In this document: in pieces, positions 1-6,054 of the stretch | Position numbering within the stretch: position 1 is the first letter of the stretch | Layout: each line of letters begins with the position of its first letter | From: CAISGS01 sp044376615 | Lineage (GTDB): Bacteria > Pseudomonadota > Alphaproteobacteria > Caulobacterales > Caulobacteraceae | Assembly (NCBI GenBank): GCA_044376615.1 | Contig: JBILKO010000124.1 | Span: forward strand, 1-6,920 | Direction: 5' to 3' | Length of the DNA: 6,920 nucleotides | Made by a program: the position numbers and the translations under genes | Notes under the pieces: generated by a model | Told to the model about the DNA's origin: nothing | Databases searched by the model: none | The model's input: only the letters and a program-made list of their open reading frames with translations

Positions 1-1
1 T

Positions 2-1789
2 CCCTTTGCCACCGACCTTTTTGCAGCCTTTGCAGCGGCCCGGCGCGGCGAACGTGCACCCTCGCCCGTAACCTGGGACGAAAAGCCTTATACGGCATTT
101 GTATCCCTCATGCCGGTTACCGACCCAAGCGCCGGCATTGGCCAGGCCTATTTGCTTAGGCTAATGCCTCAGCCTGAGGTCGTCACGCCCGGCGGCGGGG
201 CCTTAGAGGACGTCACCGAACCGGCCATGCCCGGTCCGCCAGCCTATTTGGCACCGCTTGGTACCTCAGACCACGAGCACGCTAGCGACCAGGGCCTGGA
301 TACGTTTTCCGCCGCTGCCCCGTTTGGCGCGGCCCTATTGGACGGTGCAGCGCCCCTCGACGCACTGATCATTCAGTCCAACCAGGCATTTAGCGCCATA
401 GCGGGTGCGACCGACCAAGATAGCCACTTCAGCGACCTGATTGACCCTTCCGCCCGCGCTGAGGTTGCGGCACAGCTAGCCGCCGGCAAATTTGGCCCGA
501 TTGAGGTTCGGCTTACGGCAAACCCAACGGGGCTCGCGCATCTCTATGTCCGGCGCAGCGGTGCGCGGTTTGTTGCCTATCTGATTGATGTGTCAGAACA
601 AAAGCAGATGGAACTGCAATTGGCTCAATCGCAGAAGATGCAGGCAATCGGCCAATTGGCCGGTGGGGTTGCCCACGATTTCAATAACCTTTTGACCGCC
701 ATACAGCTGCGCCTCGACGAGCTATTGCATCGCCATCCGGTTGGTGACCCGTCCTATGAAGGCCTGAACGAAATTCGCCAGACCGGCGTGCGCGCCGCTG
801 ACCTGGTGCGCAAGCTCTTGGCCTTTTCGCGCAAGCAGACCCTGCAGCGCGAGGTCCTGGATCTGGGTGAATTGATCAGCGAGTTTTCGGTTCTGCTGCG
901 CCGCCTCCTGCGCGAGGACGTCAAGCTTGAGACCGATTATGGCCGCAACCTACCGATGGTGCGTGTCGATAAGAGCCAGCTGGAAACCGCCGTTATGAAC
1001 CTGGCGGTGAATGCCCGCGACGCGGTGCGCGCCCAAGGTGGCGGCATCGTCAAGATTCGCACAGCCCGTCTGTCGCTCGATGAGGCAAAGGCCCTTGGCT
1101 ATGCGCTTGAGAACCCAGGCGTTGGTGAAGTGGCCATGATTGAGGTCGCTGACAATGGCCCTGGTATTCCGCCCGAGGTCCTCTCTAAGATTTTCGACCC
1201 CTTTTTCACGACCAAGCCGGTCGGTGAAGGGACTGGCCTTGGACTTGCTACTGTCTATGGCATCGTCAAACAGGCCGATGGCTGGATCCATGTCGATACG
1301 GGCCCTGGCAAGGGCGCAGCCTTCCGCATCTTTTTGAAGGTCCATGTCCCCGCCGCCGGTCTTGGGCTTGCGCCCGCGCCGGTCGTCAAGGCCAAGCCTG
1401 TGGCGCGCGACCTGTCTGGCGCCGGCCGGATCTTGTTTGTCGAGGATGAGGATGCCGTGCGCGGCGTTGCCGCCCGCTTACTCCGCGCGCGCGGCTATGA
1501 GGTCATTGAGGCCTGCGACGGTGAAGAGGCGCTTGCCCTGGCCGAGGAACATACGGGCAAGATCGATCTCTTGATCAGCGATGTCATTATGCCCGGCATC
1601 GATGGGCCAACCTTGCTCAAACGCGCGCGTGAGTTTTTGGGCACCGCCCCTGTTATGTTCATATCGGGCTATGCAGAGGCAGAGTTTTCCGACCTGCTCG
1701 AGGGCGAAACGGGCGTCACCTTCCTGCCCAAGCCGCTGGACATCAAGGTCCTGGCCGAGCGGGTTAAGCAGCAGCTGCAGGCGGCCTAG
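2..1789 (+). CDS. cckA: CckA-type hybrid sensor histidine kinase, 5' partial
   Basis: C-terminal 595 residues of a hybrid histidine kinase. The frame is open from base 2 with no stop, so the ATG at 110 is internal and the true start lies upstream. Numbering from the first in-window codon: residues about 1-60 look like the tail of an earlier sensor domain; a Pro/Gly/Ala-rich linker (about 55-95) follows; then a PAS-like domain (about 103-200). The kinase core has the H-box GGVAHDFNNLL with phospho-acceptor His225 (codon 674-676), N-box NLAVNARDA (about 333), G1 DNGPGIP (about 384), F-box FDPFFTTK (about 398) and G2 GEGTGLGLA (about 408). A receiver domain (about 475-593) has the acidic VEDED pocket, phospho-acceptor Asp527 in SDVIMPG (codon 1580-1582) and the LPKP lysine. 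In Caulobacter, CckA passes phosphate through ChpT to CtrA and CpdR and switches between kinase and phosphatase. The expected N-terminal membrane helices are outside the window. The H-box wording and the PAS-kinase-receiver order make CckA more likely than another hybrid kinase. Confidence 0.9.
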   Translation, partial: PFATDLFAAFAAARRGERAPSPVTWDEKPYTAFVSLMPVTDPSAGIGQAYLLRLMPQPEVVTPGGGALEDVTEPAMPGPPAYLAPLGTSDHEHASDQGLDTFSAAAPFGAALLDGAAPLDALIIQSNQAFSAIAGATDQDSHFSDLIDPSARAEVAAQLAAGKFGPIEVRLTANPTGLAHLYVRRSGARFVAYLIDVSEQKQMELQLAQSQKMQAIGQLAGGVAHDFNNLLTAIQLRLDELLHRHPVGDPSYEGLNEIRQTGVRAADLVRKLLAFSRKQTLQREVLDLGELISEFSVLLRRLLREDVKLETDYGRNLPMVRVDKSQLETAVMNLAVNARDAVRAQGGGIVKIRTARLSLDEAKALGYALENPGVGEVAMIEVADNGPGIPPEVLSKIFDPFFTTKPVGEGTGLGLATVYGIVKQADGWIHVDTGPGKGAAFRIFLKVHVPAAGLGLAPAPVVKAKPVARDLSGAGRILFVEDEDAVRGVAARLLRARGYEVIEACDGEEALALAEEHTGKIDLLISDVIMPGIDGPTLLKRAREFLGTAPVMFISGYAEAEFSDLLEGETGVTFLPKPLDIKVLAERVKQQLQAA

Positions 1790-1896
1790 CCAAGTTTCAC
1801 CATCATTGTCACTGCCGTCCTGGCTAAAACCGTGTAGACAGCGCCGGGGTCATCGGCATGGCGATGGCCCCGCGACCCAAAGGTAGTTGTACTTTC

Positions 1897-2787
1897 ATGT
1901 CCCTGCGTGATTTTGGCCTCCTGATCCTGATCTGTACGGTCTGGGCCATGAATACAGTACTGAGCAAGGTGGTGATCACCCAGATGGGTGTGCCGCCCAT
2001 GAGCTACGCCTTGGTGCGCTTTATTCTGGTCGCCATTTTGGTTGCGCCCTGGCTCCTGCCCATGCCCCGGCCGCGCTGGCGGATCTTGGTTGTGGCCCTG
2101 CTCATGGGCGGCGGCAATTTCGTCCTGCTGTTCATTGGCCTGAAGACCGCTAGCCCTTCGGGTGCAGCGATTGTTAGTCAATTGGGCGTGCCCATGACGA
2201 CCCTCCTGTCTATGTTCATGCTTGGCGAAACTATCCGCTGGCGGCGAGGCATTGGCATCAGCTTGACCTTTGCCGGGGCCATGACTGTGGTCTGGGATCC
2301 GCATGGTGCGGCCTTATCAACGGGCCTGATGTTGATTGCCGCCGCCGCCTTCCTTGGCTCGCTCGGTGCGGTGATGATGAAGCAGATGGAAGGCGTTAAA
2401 CCCTTGCAGTTTCAGGCCTGGGTCGGTGCCTCTTCGATCTTGCCCCTGCTCTTGCTGAGCGGCCTATTTGAGCAAAATCAGATCGGGCTGATGATCGCCG
2501 CCGGTTGGCCTTTCCTGGGTGCCCTGGTGTTTTCAGCCCTGGTCGTCAGTGTCCTTGGCCACACGGCCTATTATGGCCTGATCCAGAAATATGAGGCCAA
2601 TCTGATTGCGCCCCTGACCCTGATGACGCCGCTTTTCACCATTGGCCTGGGCGTGCTCCTAACCAATGACCATTTTGATCTGCGCATGGGGATTGGCACG
2701 GCCATTGCCCTGACTGGGGTCTTGATTATCGCGCTGCGTCCTAATCGGATGCTGTCGGTTGCCGAGCTGTTTCGGAGCCGCCAATGA
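1897..2787 (+). CDS. EamA/DMT-superfamily transporter
   Basis: Integral membrane protein of 296 residues with about ten hydrophobic helices arranged as two five-helix EamA repeats (about 5-135 and 142-282), the usual drug/metabolite transporter fold. Visible family features are VWAMNTVLSK in helix 1, the LGE motif with basic RWRRG at 109-118 after helix 4, and a helix 8-9 segment GHTAYYGLIQKYEANLIAPL. The last segment and the N-terminus recall E. coli EamA, a cysteine/O-acetylserine exporter, but the substrate cannot be read from sequence in this superfamily. The start at 1897 puts about five residues before helix 1, as in E. coli EamA; a loose AAGG lies 13 nt upstream. ATG codons at 1858 and 1864 are possible and would add 13 or 11 residues. 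The 107-bp gap after cckA shows no terminator-like hairpin, so co-transcription with cckA cannot be excluded. The stop overlaps the amidase start (ATGA), pointing to translational coupling. Confidence 0.9.
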   Translation: MSLRDFGLLILICTVWAMNTVLSKVVITQMGVPPMSYALVRFILVAILVAPWLLPMPRPRWRILVVALLMGGGNFVLLFIGLKTASPSGAAIVSQLGVPMTTLLSMFMLGETIRWRRGIGISLTFAGAMTVVWDPHGAALSTGLMLIAAAAFLGSLGAVMMKQMEGVKPLQFQAWVGASSILPLLLLSGLFEQNQIGLMIAAGWPFLGALVFSALVVSVLGHTAYYGLIQKYEANLIAPLTLMTPLFTIGLGVLLTNDHFDLRMGIGTAIALTGVLIIALRPNRMLSVAELFRSRQ

Positions 2788-3515
2788 AGACCGACCCGAT
2801 TGCTGCGCCTTCTCCGAATTTCGACGCCCGCAAAAGCCCGCCAGACATGGTGCTACTACACTATACCGGCATGAAGACGGGCACAGAGGCCCTGGCCAGG
2901 TTGTGCGATCCAGAGGCGAAGGTCTCTGCCCATTATCTAATCGAGGAGGATGGGCGGCTCTATACGCTAGTGGCCGAGGAAAGACGTGCCTGGCATGCCG
3001 GCGTCTCGTTTTGGAAGGATGAACGCGATATCAATGCCGTCTCGATCGGTATAGAGCTGGTCAATCCGGGCCATGAATTTGGCTATCGCGATTTTACAGA
3101 CGCCCAGATTACAGCGCTTGTCGGCTTGCTCGACGATATTCGCGGGCGTTGGGACATTCCCGATAGTCGCATTCTTGGCCATAGCGATGTTGCGCCTGCG
3201 CGTAAGCAGGACCCTGGCGAGCGCTTTCCGTGGAAAATCCTCGCCGAAGCGGGTCATGGCCTTTGGGTAGAGCCGCCCGCCTCGCCCGGCGCGCCCCTGT
3301 CGATCGGGGATGAGGGGGCAGGCGTTTTTGCGCTTCAGGCGGGCCTGACCCGGCTGGGCTATGATAGCGCGCCAACGGGCCGTTTTGAGGCCGACACGGC
3401 CCAGATTCTATCGGCTTTTCAACGTCATTGGCGACCAGAGCGGGTTGACGGTATAGCCGATGGCGAGACCCGGGCGCGGCTTGTGCATTTGCTGCGTGCT
3501 GCGAGTTCGACTTGA
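2784..3515 (+). CDS. N-acetylmuramoyl-L-alanine amidase (AmpD/AmiD type) with peptidoglycan-binding domain
   Basis: Zinc amidase of 243 residues that cleaves the bond between N-acetylmuramic acid and L-Ala of the stem peptide. The Amidase_2 domain spans about 18-155. By family comparison the zinc ligands are His26 (LLHYTG), His133 (GHSDVAP) and Asp143 (KQDPG). Glu91 (GIELVN) and Lys141 are the expected catalytic pair, and the His-x9-Asp and Lys-x-Asp spacing matches AmpD. WHAG at 70-73 is also typical. Residues about 172-237 form a PG_binding_1 domain (GDEGAGVFALQAGL, then TGRFEADT and a helix with FQRH). No signal peptide or lipobox is visible, so the protein is predicted cytoplasmic, as AmpD is. 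The added binding domain is instead typical of AmiD-like enzymes, so I give no symbol. GGAG at 2774-2777, 6 nt before the ATG, supports the start, which overlaps the transporter stop by 4 bp. The stop codon lies within the likely -35 element of rnpB. Confidence 0.93.
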   Translation: MKTDPIAAPSPNFDARKSPPDMVLLHYTGMKTGTEALARLCDPEAKVSAHYLIEEDGRLYTLVAEERRAWHAGVSFWKDERDINAVSIGIELVNPGHEFGYRDFTDAQITALVGLLDDIRGRWDIPDSRILGHSDVAPARKQDPGERFPWKILAEAGHGLWVEPPASPGAPLSIGDEGAGVFALQAGLTRLGYDSAPTGRFEADTAQILSAFQRHWRPERVDGIADGETRARLVHLLRAASST

Positions 3516-3540
3516 CCCGCAGGGCTTAAGGCCGCATCTG
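3512..3540 (+). promoter_or_regulatory. Candidate rnpB promoter
   Basis: TTGACC at 3512-3517 matches the sigma-70-type -35 (TTGACA) in five of six positions. A 17-nt spacer leads to CATCTG at 3535-3540, a weak -10. Its distance to base 3547, the first base of the RNase P P1 helix, is right for transcription to begin there. The -35 hexamer contains the amidase stop codon (TGA at 3513-3515). The placement relative to a well-defined RNA 5' end is the main support; the -10 match is poor. Confidence 0.42.
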
Positions 3541-3546
3541 TGCCTT

Positions 3547-3953
3547 GGATCAGACGGCCGGGCGGTCGCGGTCCCTGGCAACGGGGGTCGAGGAAAGTCC
3601 GGGCTCCACGGTGAAAAGGCGGCGGGTAACGCCCGCCGGGGGTGACCCTAGGGATAGCGCCACAGAAAGTATACCGCCCAGACCTTGTGCCTGGGTAAGG
3701 GTGAAAGGGTGGGGTAAGAGCCCACCGCGGACCTGGCAACAGGGACGGCATGGCAAGCCCCGCCTGGAGCAAGACCGAATAGGGACGTTCAGCCCTGGCG
3801 CTTTTTTAAGGCGTGCGGGGCAGGGCTTCACCGGCCCGAGACGTCCGGGTAGGTCGCGAGAACCGTCCAGCAATGGCCGGTCCAGAGGAATGATCGTCGC
3901 GCTGCCTCTCGAGGCGGTGGCACAGAACCCGGCTTATAGGCCGTCTGATCCCT
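3547..3953 (+). ncRNA. rnpB: RNase P RNA, bacterial type A
   Basis: Catalytic RNA of ribonuclease P, which removes 5' leaders from pre-tRNAs together with the RnpA protein. The ends are set by a perfect 13-bp P1 helix, 3547-3559 with 3939-3951. The universally conserved blocks appear in order: GAGGAAAGTCCGGGCTCC from 3590 (CR-I, 5' strand of P4); ACAGAAA...ACCGCC at 3662-3678 (CR-II/III); the GGGTGAAAGGGTGGGGTAAG block at 3699-3718 followed by AGCCCACC; GAGCAAGACCGAATAGGG near 3767-3784; AGAGGAATGAT at 3884-3894 (CR-IV); and ACAGAACCCGGCTTATAG at 3922-3939 (CR-V, 3' strand of P4). GGACGT (3783-3788) can pair with ACGTCC (3841-3846), enclosing a GC-rich arm that contains a GCCCTG/CAGGGC helix (3792-3797 with 3821-3826), which fits the P15-P17 region. 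At about 407 nt it is in the usual size range for the class and looks intact. Open frames across it on either strand are fortuitous. Confidence 0.97.
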
Positions 3954-3987
3954 AGATTTCCCGATTATGGTTAATGCGTGCCGGGCT

Positions 3988-4013
3988 TATGGCTGGGCAT
4001 AAGCCCAGCCATA
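3988..4013 (+). terminator. Hairpin downstream of rnpB, probable terminator or processing signal
   Basis: A perfect 11-bp inverted repeat (TATGGCTGGGC, loop ATAA, GCCCAGCCATA) begins 34 nt after the end of RNase P RNA. Position and strength fit a transcription terminator or 3' barrier for rnpB. There is no proper U-tract (the next bases are CGCGCCAATTTCG), so a standard intrinsic terminator is not certain. Partial read-through into mraZ is possible. Confidence 0.45.
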
Positions 4014-4074
4014 CGCGCCAATTTCGTCAAAAAACCTACTTAAAGCACTCAAAATGTGGGTTAGTGTCATTGTA

Positions 4075-4099
4075 TCCCAATTGATCCCATGTTAACCCC
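4075..4099 (-). promoter_or_regulatory. MraZ-box-like operator: three repeats at 10-bp spacing
   Basis: Read on the minus strand, this is GGGGT-TAACA-TGGGA-TCAAT-TGGGA: three TGGGN-type pentamers each separated by 5 bp (plus-strand positions 4075-4079, 4085-4089, 4095-4099). MraZ is known to bind direct repeats of this kind in the mraZ promoter region and to autoregulate the dcw operon. The array sits about 75-100 bp before the mraZ start. A weak promoter-like pair, TTGTAT (4070-4075) and the GTTAAC region (4091-4096), would be covered by it, which would fit repression. A single plus-strand GTGGGT (4056-4061) lies just upstream. The outermost repeat is imperfect (GGGGT), and binding is inferred only from pattern and position. 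Confidence 0.5.
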
Positions 4100-4159
4100 A
4101 ATCATGGCCAGAATTGCGTCGTGACCTGAGGTTTGGGGCCTTGGGTGAGGCAAGAAATT

Positions 4160-4164
4160 GGGGA
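4160..4164 (+). promoter_or_regulatory. Ribosome binding site that selects the GTG start of mraZ
   Basis: GGGGA lies 8 nt before GTG 4173. It favours that codon over the in-frame TTG at 4158, which this element partly overlaps, and agrees with the MraZ family N-terminus beginning MFLST. Confidence 0.5.
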
Positions 4165-4172
4165 CAGGCGCG

Positions 4173-4682
4173 GTGTTTCTCTCGACCTTCGAGAAACAGT
4201 TGGATTCAAAGCGGCGCATTCTTGTGCCGCAGGAATTTCGCGCCTTTGCGGCCTCGGCTTCAGGTGCCCTGGGCGCAGGCCAGGACCTAGACGGCGTCTA
4301 TTGCTTTCCATCCTTCGAGGCCGATTGCCTAGAGGCCGGGGGCGCCGTCCTTTTGGCCCGCTATACCAAGGTGATGGACGAGCTGGATTATGGCGATCCC
4401 TTGCGCCTTGCCCTCGAAACCTCAGTGCTTGGCGAGATGCGGCCCCTGGCTTTCGATACGGCTGGGCGCATTACCTTGCCCGAAGCCTTTTGCGACATGT
4501 TTGGCCTGTCGGACTGGGTCTGTCTGGTTGGGCTTGGTGACCGGTTCCAGATCTGGTCACGCGAGGCCTTTCAAACCCATCGCTCCGTACAGCGCCTTGC
4601 TGCGCGCGAGGGTCTGGTGGGCTTGCGCGCCCAGCAAAGGGCGGTGGGCCGGGCTGGCTCTGGGTCGGGGTCCGATAAATGA
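4173..4682 (+). CDS. mraZ: Transcriptional regulator MraZ
   Basis: First gene of the dcw cluster, 169 residues from a GTG start. MraZ is a nucleoid-associated DNA-binding protein that forms a ring of subunits and regulates its own operon. Two SpoVT/AbrB-like domains are visible: an N-terminal one with FEKQLDSKRRILVPQEFR (about 6-23), and a C-terminal one with FDTAGRITLPE (about 94-104), then GLGDRFQIWS (about 120-129). The first DxKGR-type motif reads DSKRR, so the usual Gly is Arg, while the second keeps DTAGR. The tail (about 140-169) is basic and Gly/Ser-rich, making the protein somewhat longer than E. coli MraZ (about 152). GTG 4173 is chosen because it gives the family N-terminus MFLST and has GGGGA 8 nt upstream; a TTG at 4158 would add five residues. 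The stop overlaps the rsmH start (ATGA). The upstream repeat array is its probable operator. Confidence 0.93.
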   Translation: MFLSTFEKQLDSKRRILVPQEFRAFAASASGALGAGQDLDGVYCFPSFEADCLEAGGAVLLARYTKVMDELDYGDPLRLALETSVLGEMRPLAFDTAGRITLPEAFCDMFGLSDWVCLVGLGDRFQIWSREAFQTHRSVQRLAAREGLVGLRAQQRAVGRAGSGSGSDK

Positions 4683-5641
4683 CCGAAGCCTTGGCGCAAG
4701 CCCCCGCTCATATTCCGGTTCTTTTGGCTGAGGTGGTCGCTGCACTCGCGCCCAAGGCGGGCGAGGTCATGGTCGATGCCACATTTGGCGCGGGCGGTTA
4801 TAGCCGCGCCATCTTGGATGCGGGGGCAAGGGTGGTTGCGCTCGACCGCGACCCCAGCGCTGCTCGCTTTGCCGCCCCGCTTGCAAAGACTGGCCGTTTT
4901 GAACTGGTCCAGGCCCGGTTTTCGCAACTGGCGAACGTGCTTGAGGCGCACGGCCCCCAAACCTGCGACGGCGTCGTGTTTGATATTGGGGTCTCGTCCA
5001 TGCAGCTGGATGAGGCTGATCGCGGCTTTTCGTTTATGCGCGATGGGCCGCTCGATATGCGGATGGGCTCTGAGGGGGCGACCGCCGCCGACATCGTCAA
5101 TTTTACCGAAGCCTCTGCCTTGTCACGCATGTTCTGGGTCTATGGCGAAGAGCGGGCCGCTCGGCGGATCACCGCGTTTTTGGTGCGCAGGCGGGCAGAG
5201 ACCCCATTTGCAACCACGCTCGATCTAGCTGAGACGATTGAACGGGCCGTGGGTGGCCGCAAAGGCGCACCGACTCATCCGGCAACCAAGGTGTTCCAGG
5301 CCCTGCGTATTGTCGTCAATGAAGAATTAGCGGAGCTGGAAGCGGGGCTTGAGGCGGCCGAGGCTGTGCTCAAGCCCGGTGGACGCCTGGCCGTCGTGAC
5401 GTTTCACTCGCTGGAAGACCGAATTGTAAAAGCCTTTTTTACTGAGCGTGCAGGTCGCTTGCCGAGCGGGTCGCGGCATTTACCGCCGGTGCAGCAAGCC
5501 AAGCCCTCGACCTTTGATTTGGCCTTTAATGGCGCGCGCGTGCCGTCCGATGTGGAACTTGCCGCCAACCCCCGGTCACGATCGGCCAAGCTTAGGGCGG
5601 GCATACGGACTGCGGCACCGGCATGGGGGGTGGCGGCATGA
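4679..5641 (+). CDS. rsmH: 16S rRNA (cytosine(1402)-N(4))-methyltransferase RsmH
   Basis: S-adenosylmethionine-dependent methyltransferase (formerly MraW) that makes N4-methyl-C1402 in the decoding centre of 16S rRNA. It has 320 residues, close to E. coli's 313. Motifs in order: HIPVLL (11-16); SAM-binding motif DATFGAGGYSRAIL (33-46); acidic DRDP (56-59); DGVVFDIGVSSMQLD (97-111), the catalytic-region motif; RGFSF (115-119) and GPLDMRM (123-129); the variable helical insert; HPATKVFQALRIVVN (200-214); GGRLAVVTFHSLEDRIVK (234-251); and the C-terminal NPRSRSAKLRA. All expected motifs are intact. The ATG overlaps the mraZ stop, with GGGG 8 nt upstream, and the gene ends in an ATGA overlap with ftsL. 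This is its standard place in the dcw cluster. Confidence 0.97.
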   Translation: MTEALAQAPAHIPVLLAEVVAALAPKAGEVMVDATFGAGGYSRAILDAGARVVALDRDPSAARFAAPLAKTGRFELVQARFSQLANVLEAHGPQTCDGVVFDIGVSSMQLDEADRGFSFMRDGPLDMRMGSEGATAADIVNFTEASALSRMFWVYGEERAARRITAFLVRRRAETPFATTLDLAETIERAVGGRKGAPTHPATKVFQALRIVVNEELAELEAGLEAAEAVLKPGGRLAVVTFHSLEDRIVKAFFTERAGRLPSGSRHLPPVQQAKPSTFDLAFNGARVPSDVELAANPRSRSAKLRAGIRTAAPAWGVAA

Positions 5642-6054
5642 GCCACTATGCCCTCGACACCTTGTCCTCTTTGTTTGACCGCCGCCTGCGCGGCTTTCGT
5701 CTGGTCGAGGTTGTGGGCCTCGGCGTTTTCATCGTCCTCGCCCTGACGGTTTATCTTTTAAAGGCTGGCGCTGGTCATGATCGTGCGGAGATTGCGCGCA
5801 TTGACCGGCAAATTCTGGCCGAACGGACCAATTTGCGGGTTCTTAGGGCCGAGGTGGCGCATCTGGAACAACCCGAACGGCTCGGCCATTTGGCGCAGGC
5901 CTATCTCGGCTTCGCGCCGATTGGGCCTCGTCAAGAGATTGCCCCAGACGCCTTGTCGCAAGTTGCAATCCTAGCACGCCCAACGGCTCAGCCGGTGACC
6001 GCCGCCAAGGTGGTCGCCAGTCCTGTGGTGCCAAGCCTAGGATCAAACCATTGA
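5638..6054 (+). CDS. ftsL: Cell division protein FtsL
   Basis: Small bitopic membrane protein of 138 residues with the FtsL plan: a short cytoplasmic N-terminus (1-20, basic DRRLRGFR at 14-21), one transmembrane helix (about 22-42), then a periplasmic heptad-like coiled coil (about 47-78) ending in LEQPERLGHLAQAYLGF (76-92), a conserved stretch at the membrane-distal end of alphaproteobacterial FtsL. Residues after about 100 are Ala/Pro/Val-rich and probably disordered. FtsL with FtsB and FtsQ relays activation to FtsW-FtsI in the divisome. Sequence identity in the family is low; position between rsmH and ftsI plus topology carry the call. ATG 5638 overlaps the rsmH stop (ATGA) and has a G-rich stretch just upstream; an in-frame ATG at 5623 would add five residues inside rsmH. 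The stop overlaps the TTG start of ftsI. Confidence 0.9.
   Translation: MSHYALDTLSSLFDRRLRGFRLVEVVGLGVFIVLALTVYLLKAGAGHDRAEIARIDRQILAERTNLRVLRAEVAHLEQPERLGHLAQAYLGFAPIGPRQEIAPDALSQVAILARPTAQPVTAAKVVASPVVPSLGSNH
6039..6042 (+). promoter_or_regulatory. Ribosome binding site for the TTG start of ftsI
   Basis: AGGA lies inside the 3' end of ftsL, 8 nt before TTG 6051. No in-frame ATG occurs until 6198, inside the transmembrane helix, so this site decides the start. Confidence 0.6.

Noticed and set aside
1790..1896. Possible terminator or small gene between cckA and the transporter
   Set aside because: I found no stable hairpin with a T-run and no convincing short coding frame, only the alternative transporter starts at 1858 and 1864.
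1786..2304. Minus-strand open frame of 172 codons
   Set aside because: It is antisense to the 3' edge of cckA and the transporter, and its product is His/Gln/Asp-rich with no fold, which is typical of the reverse reading of membrane-protein codons.
3802..3807. Run of six T after GC-rich sequence, possible terminator
   Set aside because: It lies inside the P15-P17 region of RNase P RNA, in a loop of a conserved arm, and the RNA clearly continues to 3951.
3545..3955. Open frames on both strands across this interval (136 codons on +, about 107-115 on -)
   Set aside because: They coincide with the structured, highly conserved RNase P RNA. The composition (Arg/Pro/Gly-rich) and lack of family motifs fit chance frames in a GC-rich RNA gene.
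3967..4054. Possible CtrA sites (ATGGTTAA at 3967-3974; TTAA at 4040-4043)
   Set aside because: The CtrA consensus needs TTAA-N7-TTAA. Neither half-site has a proper partner at 7-nt spacing, so a link to CckA/CtrA control of mraZ is not supported.
4158..4160. TTG as start of mraZ
   Set aside because: It would add MGTGA before the conserved MFLST N-terminus, and the better ribosome site (GGGGA) lies between it and GTG 4173.
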